Assembly (NCBI GenBank): GCA_019347775.1
Contig: JAHWKP010000116.1
Coordinates: 1-5,370 of the forward strand
Reading direction: 5' to 3'
Source of the DNA: Actinomycetota bacterium
GTDB lineage: Bacteria > Actinomycetota > Acidimicrobiia > Acidimicrobiales > JAHWKP01
Length of the DNA: 5,370 bases
Within the stretch, counting starts at the first letter, position 1. Every line of letters begins with the position of its first letter. This document shows positions 1 to 5,370 of this stretch, piece by piece. Below the pieces are notes generated by a model. The model ran no database searches and was not told the origin of the DNA. It saw only the letters and a program-made list of their open reading frames with translations. The translations under genes and the position numbers were made by a program.

Positions 1-40
1 TACCACGGCGGCTCTCCGGCGAGTGGCCGAGGGAAACCTT

Positions 41-46
41 TAGGCT
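41..46 (+). promoter_or_regulatory. possible -10 box of a leaderless promoter
   Basis: TAGGCT matches the actinobacterial -10 pattern TANNNT. It ends 7 bases before the ATG at 54, so transcription would start at or next to the start codon. The region before the ATG has no usable Shine-Dalgarno; the only purine-rich run, GAGGGA at 29-34, is too far away. No clear -35 hexamer is visible. The pattern is short and could be chance. Confidence 0.35.
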
Positions 47-53
47 TTAGCAA

Positions 54-998
54 ATGCGATCCCGGCGCCTCGGCCCGGCCCAGGGCTTCGTCGTCGTCGC
101 CGTCGCCGCGTCGCTGATGCTGGTCGGGGCGCCATCTCCGGGCCGTACCGCGACGCCGCCGTCGGTGATTGACACGACCGTCACCGTGCAGGCGGGGCAG
201 TCCGCGTCCGTCCTTTTGGAGCTGAAGGCTCCCGTGGCGTACGCGCTCAGCCAGGACGACACGTCGGATCTCAAAGTCGAGGGGCACGGGCGGGCGGTGG
301 CCGCCGTGCTGCAACCCACGGACAGCTTGAAGCCCACCGAGGCCGTCATCGTCGCCAGGTTCAATGGCTGCGACCATCCCGGATGCCGTGCCGAGCCCGG
401 CGCGGAGCCGTTCGTGTACACCCGAGAAGCCACCGGCAATCCCCGCGCCCCCGACGGCCGGGCCACCCTCGAAGCCGGCACCTACCGGCTGAGCATCCTC
501 ACCGACGGCTCGCCCGCGACCGTGACCCTCCAACTCGGCCAGCCCGCCGGTGCACTCACGCTCACCGCGGAGACACCAGCCGAGTCGGGCTTCGTCAAGG
601 CCGAACCGACCGCGGCCACCCCCGTGGTGCCGGCGGCGTGGTCCGGTGGTGCCTCGCTCACCCTGGTATCGCCCAACACGGTCGTACTCGGGTTCTTGCA
701 GCAGGACACACCCCTGGGAACCGTGGCGGGAGCCGCGGGCACTTGCCACTTCGCAGGAGCCCCGCCACTACTCGGCCACTTCGCCCCGGGTTGTCCGTTC
801 CACCCGACCTCGAGCGGAGGCTCGCCCACCACGGGAAGCGTCGCCACCGAAACCCTCACCCTCGGTTCGGATGAACGGGCCCGTCTGGCCAGCCTGCTTC
901 CGGCGGTAGGGGGCTCACAGCTGGTGGGGTTCTGGTCCGTGCGCGGCGGGGTAACGACCACGCCCCTGGCCTTCTTCACCCACCTGCGCCTTCACTGA
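54..998 (+). CDS. secreted protein of unknown function with four cysteines
   Basis: I do not recognise this 314-residue protein. It starts with a basic n-region (MRSRR), a hydrophobic core at about residues 11-26 and a likely signal peptidase I site near residues 31-33 (RTA, then TPPS). There is no lipobox cysteine and no later membrane segment, so the mature protein of about 280 residues is probably exported and released. It is rich in Thr, Ser, Val, Gly and Pro with short alternating hydrophobic stretches, which suggests one or two beta-sandwich domains; the segment around residues 140-160 (AGTYRLSILTDG, VTLQL) resembles the closing strands of such a fold. Cysteines fall in two pairs, C106/C111 and C231/C247, one per half, consistent with two local disulfides outside the cytoplasm. 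The ATG at 54 is chosen because the next methionine (residue 22) would destroy the signal peptide. The gene is convergent with the polyprenyl synthase, so it is its own transcription unit at this end. Existence of the gene is well supported; its function is not. Confidence 0.8.
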   Translation: MRSRRLGPAQGFVVVAVAASLMLVGAPSPGRTATPPSVIDTTVTVQAGQSASVLLELKAPVAYALSQDDTSDLKVEGHGRAVAAVLQPTDSLKPTEAVIVARFNGCDHPGCRAEPGAEPFVYTREATGNPRAPDGRATLEAGTYRLSILTDGSPATVTLQLGQPAGALTLTAETPAESGFVKAEPTAATPVVPAAWSGGASLTLVSPNTVVLGFLQQDTPLGTVAGAAGTCHFAGAPPLLGHFAPGCPFHPTSSGGSPTTGSVATETLTLGSDERARLASLLPAVGGSQLVGFWSVRGGVTTTPLAFFTHLRLH

Positions 999-1019
999 CC
1001 GGCGCAGCCGGGCTCAGTG
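993..1019. terminator. hairpin between convergent genes, possible bidirectional terminator
   Basis: CACTGA (993-998) pairs with TCAGTG (1014-1019), and inside it CCGGC (999-1003) pairs with GCCGG (1007-1011). That gives an 11-bp stem with a 3-base loop (GCA) and a 2-base bulge (GC, 1012-1013). The outer stem arms contain the TGA stop of the secreted protein gene and, on the other strand, the stop of the polyprenyl synthase. There is no T-tract on either side, so it is not a classical intrinsic terminator. Its position between two converging genes suits a U-less terminator or a 3'-end stabiliser for both messages. Confidence 0.5.
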
Positions 1020-2081
1020 GTCCCGGGCGGCCACGAAACGGGCCAGCGACTCCAGCTCGCTCAACGCCTCGCCGGCCAGCCCGCAATTCGGCAGGGCTGC
1101 GATCCCCTGCTCGATCAGGCGGTCGATGCGTTCCTCGACCGCGGCCTTGGCTCCGGTATCGGTGAACACCTCCCGGAGCGCGGCGATCTGCTCCTCGGAT
1201 AGATCGGCCGACCCGTACCGCTGGTCGAGGAACTCGGCCGCGCCACCGGTGGCCCGGGCGACCGCCAGGGCGTAGAGCGGCGTGGGTTTGCCCTCGCGCA
1301 GGTCCTCTCCGACGGGCTTGCCCGTGACGGACGGGTCGCCGAACGCTCCCAGCAGGTCGTCGCGCAGTTGGAAGGCCTCCCCCACGGCCAATCCGTACTC
1401 AGAGAGCCGCCCGGACAGCTCGTCGGATCCGTCAGCTCTGCCGGCGAGCGCAGCACCGAGATGCAACGGCCGTTCCACGGTGTACTTGCCCGACTTGTAG
1501 AGCGAGATTTTGCGGGCGTTCTCCAGATCAGAATCCCGCCGGGCCGTGCCCACCAGATCCAGGTACTGGCCCAGGTTCACCTCGAGGCGGAGCTCGTTGA
1601 ACACCGCGACGGCTTCGGGCGCGGCTCGGGCCAGCAACATGTCGGCATATACGAAGGCGAGATCGCCGACGAGCACGGCCACGCCGTCTCCGAACCGTCT
1701 GGCTTCGCCACTCCAGCCCGCGGCGCGATGACGCGACTCGTGCGCGCAGTTGACGGTGTCGGCACCGTGGCGCATCCGCGAGGCATCCATCACGTCGTCA
1801 TGGAGGACCGCGAAAGAGTGGAGCAGTTCGAGGGCGGCGCCGGCGTCCACGATGAGCGGATCATCCGGGGCACCCCCGGCCCCGACGAAGGCCCAGTGGC
1901 AGAAGGCAGGGCGCAGCCGTTTCCCTCCGGAAAAGATGGTCGCCCGCAGCGTCACCAGCGGTTCAGCCAGGTCCGGATCGATCGCCTTCCAGCGCTCGCA
2001 TTCAGCGGAAAGCAGGGTGTCTATGCGGGACTCGACGGCGGAGGCGATGCGCCGCAGGCTCGCCGGCGGGCCTTGCCTCAT
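1014..2081 (-). CDS. polyprenyl diphosphate synthase, probably geranylgeranyl diphosphate synthase (IdsA type)
   Basis: This is a 355-residue trans-isoprenyl diphosphate synthase, which condenses IPP with allylic diphosphates in the cytoplasm. The family signatures appear in order: GGKRLRP (residues 52-58, IPP binding), the first aspartate-rich motif DDVMD (95-99) followed by RMRHG, VGDLAF (138-143), GQYLDL (171-176), KSGKYTVERPL (196-206) and the second aspartate-rich motif DDLLGAFGD (241-249). Length is normal and no catalytic motif is damaged. Phe90 sits five residues before DDVMD and that motif has no insertion, a pattern seen in archaeal-type C20 synthases, so GGPP is the best guess for the product. 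The reading frame stays open upstream to 2675, but that part is antisense to a lipoprotein gene and has no family resemblance. The ATG at 2081 gives a normal N-terminus (SLRRIASAVESRIDTLL). It lacks its own Shine-Dalgarno and overlaps the stop of a mini-ORF. dxs lies nearby on the opposite strand, fitting a shared role in isoprenoid supply. Confidence 0.93.
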   Translation of the reverse strand: MRQGPPASLRRIASAVESRIDTLLSAECERWKAIDPDLAEPLVTLRATIFSGGKRLRPAFCHWAFVGAGGAPDDPLIVDAGAALELLHSFAVLHDDVMDASRMRHGADTVNCAHESRHRAAGWSGEARRFGDGVAVLVGDLAFVYADMLLARAAPEAVAVFNELRLEVNLGQYLDLVGTARRDSDLENARKISLYKSGKYTVERPLHLGAALAGRADGSDELSGRLSEYGLAVGEAFQLRDDLLGAFGDPSVTGKPVGEDLREGKPTPLYALAVARATGGAAEFLDQRYGSADLSEEQIAALREVFTDTGAKAAVEERIDRLIEQGIAALPNCGLAGEALSELESLARFVAARDH

Positions 2082-2660
2082 CAGAGCCGTAGCGTAGAGG
2101 CCATCTTCGGGTTCCTCCGTTCGACGGCGTGGCGCGGCAGCTCGGCGGTCCTGTTTGTGATCGTGCTGGCCGGCGCGCTCGGCGGGTGCGCGTCGGATCA
2201 ACCGCGGGTGCCGACGGGCGATCCCCTGTCGGTCGTCAAGGCCGCGCCGGAGCAGACGACCAGTGCAGGGCCGGTCACCGTTGTCGTGTCGGCACCGGAC
2301 GAAGACCTCGAGGGCCGGGTAGACCTGGCGACCGGCGAGGGCCCGCTCGAGGTCCGACGGCACGCCGACATAGCCCTTGAGCGGGTCGGCCGGGCCGCCA
2401 AGGCGGTCCCCTACGGCGGTCAGCAGGTACGGGGCGCCTCCACCATGAGATACGAGGTGACCACCGCCGAAGGCAGCCGAATCGACGTGTGGATCGACGT
2501 GGAAGGGCGGGTCCGGAGGGTCGAGCTGCCGGACGCTCCGGCTGATGCTCCCCCGGAGGCCTCCCCGCCGACCCAACCCAACGGGCTTCCAGCCCTCGTC
2601 ACGGTTGACTTCGTCTTCCCTGCCGCGGACCCGGCAGAGTCCCCGAGGCCGGGGCCTTGA
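2073..2660 (+). CDS. small secreted lipoprotein, possibly LolA/LppX-like (start uncertain)
   Basis: A hydrophobic stretch AVLFVIVLAGALGGC ending in the lipobox L-G-G-C marks a lipoprotein signal peptide, with Arg residues before it. Acylation at that cysteine would leave a mature protein of about 157 residues on the outer face of the membrane. The mature part begins with a polar linker and the pattern DPLSVVKAAPEQT, has a beta-rich centre, then RIDVWIDVEGRVRRVEL, and ends Pro-rich. I associate this with small actinobacterial lipoproteins resembling the LolA/LppX-LprAFG fold, which bind hydrophobic ligands; this is recalled resemblance, not a search result. The start is unresolved. TTG at 2073 gives 195 residues with the cysteine at 39 but overlaps the divergent synthase by 9 bp. 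ATC at 2103 would give an ideal 28-residue signal but is a very rare start codon. GTG at 2157 loses the basic n-region. The gene ends 32 bp before dxs and may be cotranscribed with it. Confidence 0.75.
   Translation: MPHQSRSVEAIFGFLRSTAWRGSSAVLFVIVLAGALGGCASDQPRVPTGDPLSVVKAAPEQTTSAGPVTVVVSAPDEDLEGRVDLATGEGPLEVRRHADIALERVGRAAKAVPYGGQQVRGASTMRYEVTTAEGSRIDVWIDVEGRVRRVELPDAPADAPPEASPPTQPNGLPALVTVDFVFPAADPAESPRPGP
2081..2104 (-). CDS. possible 7-codon leader ORF overlapping the synthase start
   Basis: The minus strand reads ATG GCC TCT ACG CTA CGG CTC TGA, encoding MASTLRL. A GGAGG sits 9 bases before this ATG, the best Shine-Dalgarno I found in the window. The stop overlaps the synthase ATG by one base (TGATG), the arrangement used for termination-reinitiation coupling. 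The mini-ORF is in a different frame from the synthase. It may be a coupling leader peptide. Alternatively a one-base sequence error or real indel may have separated the synthase from its true start at 2104. It is too short for any coding statistic. Confidence 0.35.
   Translation of the reverse strand: MASTLRL
2090..2095 (+). promoter_or_regulatory. weak -10-like box before the lipoprotein signal peptide
   Basis: TAGCGT fits TANNNT and ends 7 bases before the in-frame ATC at 2103, the same geometry as the box before the ATG at 54. If real, it would drive a leaderless lipoprotein mRNA starting inside the synthase's 5' leader region. No good -35 is visible at normal spacing, and one hexamer match is weak evidence. 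Confidence 0.2.
2114..2118 (-). promoter_or_regulatory. Shine-Dalgarno GGAGG upstream of the polyprenyl synthase
   Basis: The plus strand CCTCC reads GGAGG on the minus strand. It is 9 bases from the ATG at 2104 but 32 bases from the synthase ATG at 2081, so it can directly serve only the mini-ORF start. It lies inside the signal-peptide codons of the divergent lipoprotein gene, so the two transcripts would be complementary here. Confidence 0.5.
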
Positions 2661-2676
2661 AGGCTTAGACCCCAAC

Positions 2677-2682
2677 TACGCT
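2677..2682 (+). promoter_or_regulatory. possible -10 box upstream of dxs
   Basis: TACGCT fits TANNNT and ends 10 bases before the dxs ATG, predicting a 5' leader of only a few bases. A TTGAAG lies at 2657-2662, but the 14-base spacer is shorter than the usual 16-19. No Shine-Dalgarno precedes the ATG, which fits leaderless or near-leaderless expression. Readthrough from the lipoprotein gene is equally possible. Confidence 0.3.
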
Positions 2683-2692
2683 CGGACACCAC

Positions 2693-4564
2693 ATGCTGCT
2701 CGAGACCATCGGGTCGCCGGCCGATCTTCGCCGGCTTGATCCTGACCAAATGGGCCCCCTGGCCGACGAGATCCGGGCCTTCATCGTCGAGGCCGTCACC
2801 AGACTTGGTGGTCACCTCGGTTCCAACCTGGGAGCGGTCGAACTGACGCTGGCAATCCACCGGGTCTTCGATTCGCCCAACGACATCGTTCTCTGGGACA
2901 CCGGACACCAGGCCTACGTCCACAAGCTGGTCACGGGCCGCCGGGAGGACTTCGCCGGACTCAAGCAGGAATCGGGCCTGTCTGGCTATCCCAGCCGAGC
3001 CGAATCCGAACATGACTGGGTGGAGAACTCCCACGCCTCGACGATCCTCTCCTACGCCCACGGCCTCGCCACCGCACTCGAGCATTCCGGGGAGGCCGAT
3101 CGGCGGCGGATCGTCGCGGTCGTCGGCGACGGCGCCATGACAGGCGGGATGGCCTATGAGGGCCTGAACAATCTCGGCCACAGCGGACGCAGGGCCGTGA
3201 TCGTCCTCAACGACAACGGCCGCAGCTACGCGCCCACCATCTCTCGGCTGTCGACGTCGATCAGCAGACTGCGGCTGCGCCCCGGCTACATGCGGCTGAG
3301 GTCGAAGGTGGCCCGCCAGCTCGAGCGGCTAGGCGCAGCGGGCAGGCTGGCCGATGCCGGCTGGACCGCCCTGACCACCGCCATCCGGGAGGCCGCGGCC
3401 GATCCCGTCCCGTTCTTCGAGGCGCTCGGCGTTCGTTACACCGGTCCGTTCGACGGCCACGACGTGGCCGCCATGGAGGAGGCGCTGCGCAACGCCGCCG
3501 CCTACGAGGGACCGATCGTCGTGCACGTCCGCACCCAGAAGGGCCGCGGCTACGACCCCGCCGTCGAAGACGAGGAGCAGTGTCTGCACGACTTCAAGGT
3601 GGTGTCACCTTCGGCCCAGGTTGACACCCCGAAGCCCGCCACCTGGACCCAATCGTTCACCGAAGCCCTCGTCGAGGCCGCCGCAGCTGACGACCGCATC
3701 GTCGCCCTCACCGCGGCCATGCCCGGTCCCACCGGCTTGCTCCCGTTCCAGGCCCGATTTCCGGACCGGTTCTTCGATGTCGGAATTGCGGAGCAGCACG
3801 CCGTGACCGCGGCGGCGGGCATGGCCATGGGCGGCCTGCGTCCGGTCGTCGCCGTCTACTCGACTTTCTTCAGCCGGGCTTTCGATCAAGCCAACCTCGA
3901 CGTCGGCCTCCACGGACTGCCGGTCGTTTTCGCCTTCGACCGAGCCGGCATCACCGGCGACGACGGGCCCTCGCACCACGGAGTGCTGGACCTGGCCCTG
4001 ACCCTCGCCATCCCCGGCATGACGGTGATGGCACCGTCGTCGGCAGAAGAGCTCGCCGCCATGGTGCGTCACGCCGTCACCCTTGATGGCCCCGTGAGTA
4101 TCCGGTGGCCGAAGGGCGAGGCTCACCACTCTCCCGATGGCCTCACGGGCTCGGGGCTTTCAGGCCGGCGCCTGAGGCAAGGCGGCCGGGCCTGCATCTT
4201 GGCCGTGGGGCGGCTCCTCCGACCCGCGCTGGAGGCGGCGGAGGAATTGTCCCAGCGCGGCATCGAGGTGACGGTGTGGGATGTCCGCGTCGTCAAGCCC
4301 CTCGACAAGGCCATGCTCGCCGATGCCGCAACCCATCCGCTGGTGGTCACCGTCGAAGACGGCGTGCGGATCGGAGGCGCCGGGTCACACATCGACGCCG
4401 CGCTCGCCGGATTGGACGAGACCCGTCCGCCGGTACTCACCCTCGGCACTCCGCTCGAGTACATCCCTCAAGCGAAGCCGGCATCGATTCTCGCCCGGCT
4501 GGGGCTGGACGGACCCGGCATCGCGGCGAGCGTGGAGAAAGCCCTCGAGGCGTCCGGCGCTTAG
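2693..4564 (+). CDS. dxs: 1-deoxy-D-xylulose-5-phosphate synthase
   Basis: This 623-residue thiamine-diphosphate enzyme condenses pyruvate and glyceraldehyde 3-phosphate to DXP with loss of CO2, the first step of the MEP pathway and a source for thiamine and pyridoxal in many bacteria. The N-terminal ThDP domain shows GGHLGSNLG (39-47, catalytic-type His41), DTGHQAYVHK (69-78), SHAS (113-116) and the GDGAMTGGMAYEGLNN block (145-160), with NDNGRSYAPT at 173-182. His299 falls in the conserved post-linker position. The transketolase-like central domain has Glu367 in AEQHAV, Tyr389 in VYSTF, Arg395, Asp424 and His428 in GDDGPSHHG, and Arg471 in the SIRWPKG phosphate-binding segment. The C-terminal domain follows (about 495-623). 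Length is normal and all key residues are present, so it should be active. The start at 2693 gives the usual MLLETI-SPADL N-terminus. It lies 32 bp after the lipoprotein gene and 9 bp before the next gene. The wording of the ThDP region is the actinobacterial variant. Confidence 0.97.
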   Translation: MLLETIGSPADLRRLDPDQMGPLADEIRAFIVEAVTRLGGHLGSNLGAVELTLAIHRVFDSPNDIVLWDTGHQAYVHKLVTGRREDFAGLKQESGLSGYPSRAESEHDWVENSHASTILSYAHGLATALEHSGEADRRRIVAVVGDGAMTGGMAYEGLNNLGHSGRRAVIVLNDNGRSYAPTISRLSTSISRLRLRPGYMRLRSKVARQLERLGAAGRLADAGWTALTTAIREAAADPVPFFEALGVRYTGPFDGHDVAAMEEALRNAAAYEGPIVVHVRTQKGRGYDPAVEDEEQCLHDFKVVSPSAQVDTPKPATWTQSFTEALVEAAAADDRIVALTAAMPGPTGLLPFQARFPDRFFDVGIAEQHAVTAAAGMAMGGLRPVVAVYSTFFSRAFDQANLDVGLHGLPVVFAFDRAGITGDDGPSHHGVLDLALTLAIPGMTVMAPSSAEELAAMVRHAVTLDGPVSIRWPKGEAHHSPDGLTGSGLSGRRLRQGGRACILAVGRLLRPALEAAEELSQRGIEVTVWDVRVVKPLDKAMLADAATHPLVVTVEDGVRIGGAGSHIDAALAGLDETRPPVLTLGTPLEYIPQAKPASILARLGLDGPGIAASVEKALEASGA

Positions 4565-4573
4565 CCTGCGGTG

Positions 4574-5353
4574 ATGGAGCGGCGAGTCGACTACCTGGAA
4601 CATCTGAACGCGGACGCGGTCCGGCTGGCCGATGCCTGGTGCGTCGCCCCTGACGCGCCGGTTCCCAGTTGTCCTGACTGGACGCTTTCGCGATTGGTGT
4701 CGCACGTCGGCCGGCTCCATCGCTGGGCCCGCGAGATCAACGCCACTCGCACTATGGAGGCGGTTCCCGTTCCGACGTGGCCTGAGGAGGGAACCGACCT
4801 TGGCGAATGGCTCCGCGATGGCGCCGCCAACCTGGCCGAGACCCTGGTCGCGTCAGAGCCGGACACTCCCGTGTGGAACCACCTCGGGCAACCCCCCACC
4901 GCCCGGTTCTGGCCTCGGCGCATGGCGCTGGAGACTGCAGTCCACCGCTGGGACGGGGACGTGGCTGCTGCGAAGGTCGGCGCCTGGGAGGGCCCTGTCG
5001 ACATCGACTCCGAACTGGCCGCTGATGGCATAGACGAGTACTTCGCCGTGATCGCGGTACCCTTCACCAAGGGCCGGCGCACGGGCGACGGCGAGACCAT
5101 CCAACTCCACGCCACCGACGTCGAAGACGGCGAGTGCATCGAGACTCTCGGTGCCGAGGGGCACGAGTACGCTCCCGCGCACACCAAGGCCGACGTCGCC
5201 TTGATCGGCCCGGCGTCGGACCTCTATCTGTGGGCCTGGCAACGGCGGACCGTCGACGACGGCGTCCTCGAGGTGCAGGGTGACGAGGCCGTGGCGCGCC
5301 GTTGGGCCGAAGTCGCCGGCTTCAAAAGCGACTCCGGCCCTAAATCGAATTGA
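4574..5353 (+). CDS. mycothiol-dependent maleylpyruvate isomerase family (DinB-fold) enzyme
   Basis: This 259-residue protein has an N-terminal MDMPI_N/DinB-like four-helix domain (about 1-135) and a C-terminal MDMPI_C alpha/beta domain (about 150-255). The N-terminal part shows VPSCPDWTLSRLVSH (30-44) and FWPRRMALETAVHRWD (112-127). His44, Glu120 and His124 match the metal-binding triad of the family (His, then Glu-x3-His), so a Zn-type site is intact. The C-terminal domain has LHATD, ADVALIGPASDLYLW and a final DEAVARRWAEVAGF. Family members use mycothiol as cofactor; the named founder isomerises maleylpyruvate in gentisate breakdown, but most relatives have unknown substrates and no gentisate genes are seen here, so only the family can be named. 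ATG at 4574 is preferred over the GTG at 4571 because the family begins a few residues before the DYLEHL helix. There is no Shine-Dalgarno, and the gene starts 9 bp after the dxs stop, suggesting cotranscription. Confidence 0.88.
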   Translation: MERRVDYLEHLNADAVRLADAWCVAPDAPVPSCPDWTLSRLVSHVGRLHRWAREINATRTMEAVPVPTWPEEGTDLGEWLRDGAANLAETLVASEPDTPVWNHLGQPPTARFWPRRMALETAVHRWDGDVAAAKVGAWEGPVDIDSELAADGIDEYFAVIAVPFTKGRRTGDGETIQLHATDVEDGECIETLGAEGHEYAPAHTKADVALIGPASDLYLWAWQRRTVDDGVLEVQGDEAVARRWAEVAGFKSDSGPKSN

Positions 5354-5370
5354 CTAACGACGGGTCGTCG

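Noticed and set aside
3..26. Imperfect dyad CCAC...GTGG with an inner CGG/CCG at the left edge
   Set aside because: The stem is weak and interrupted and the upstream gene is not visible, so it cannot be called a terminator.
1368..2072. Plus-strand frame upstream of the lipoprotein, open from 1368
   Set aside because: It is a mirror of the synthase coding sequence with no recognisable domain. Only the part with the lipobox and beyond looks like protein.
2129..2380. GTG-started 83-codon plus-strand frame within the lipoprotein region
   Set aside because: It is out of frame with the lipobox and very Arg/Gly-rich, so it is a shadow reading of the lipoprotein gene.
2646..2657. Palindrome AGGCC-GG-GGCCT before dxs
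   Set aside because: The loop is only two bases and it lies within lipoprotein codons. It has no T-tract and is not a credible terminator.
2082..2675. N-terminal extension of the polyprenyl synthase frame up to an ATG at 2675
   Set aside because: It is antisense to the lipoprotein gene, has low-complexity Arg/Gly/Pro-rich content and adds 198 residues that the family lacks. The frame is open because of high GC.
2420..3181. 253-codon minus-strand frame across the lipoprotein end and the dxs start
   Set aside because: It is antisense to two well-supported genes and shows no domain pattern.
3605..4129. 174-codon minus-strand frame inside dxs
   Set aside because: It is a shadow of a highly conserved enzyme. 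Its composition is explained by GC-rich third positions.
4105..4653. 182-codon plus-strand frame spanning the dxs/MDMPI junction
   Set aside because: It is Arg/Gly-rich, out of frame with both real genes and has no motif.
5357..5368. Short dyad ACGA-CGGG-TCGT after the last stop codon
   Set aside because: It has only four base pairs and is cut off by the window end. It could be the start of a terminator but cannot be judged here.

Overview
This is a gene-dense, high-GC stretch of bacterial chromosome, most likely from an actinobacterium. Two things point there. The DXS protein carries the actinobacterial wording of its thiamine-diphosphate region (NDNGRSYAPT, ENSHAS). The last gene belongs to the mycothiol-dependent maleylpyruvate isomerase superfamily, which is largely actinobacterial. 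An uncultured Acidimicrobiia-like lineage is possible, but that is inference and cannot be settled from this window.

Layout from left to right: (1) a secreted protein of unknown function on + (54-998); (2) a convergent polyprenyl diphosphate synthase, probably a GGPP synthase, on - (1014-2081), separated from gene 1 by 15 bp and a hairpin that includes both stop codons; (3) a small lipoprotein on + (about 2073-2660), head-to-head with the synthase and sharing its 5' region; (4) dxs on + (2693-4564), 32 bp downstream; (5) a DinB/MDMPI-fold mycothiol-dependent enzyme on + (4574-5353), 9 bp after dxs. There is no gene-free stretch longer than about 60 bases.

The metabolic theme is isoprenoid supply. 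DXS makes 1-deoxy-D-xylulose 5-phosphate, the entry point of the MEP pathway. The trans-prenyltransferase builds longer diphosphates from the resulting IPP and DMAPP. The lipoprotein and the MDMPI-family protein share the + strand run with dxs, but nothing in the sequence ties them to isoprenoid chemistry.

I found no mobile element, CRISPR array, tRNA or rRNA, and no convincing new system. The points most worth a second look are small-scale: the overlapping divergent 5' ends of the synthase and lipoprotein genes, a 7-codon mini-ORF with a strong Shine-Dalgarno that overlaps the synthase start (TGATG), the missing conventional start codon for the lipoprotein, a hairpin shared by two convergent stop codons, and the general lack of Shine-Dalgarno sequences, with two starts showing -10-like boxes placed for leaderless or near-leaderless transcripts.
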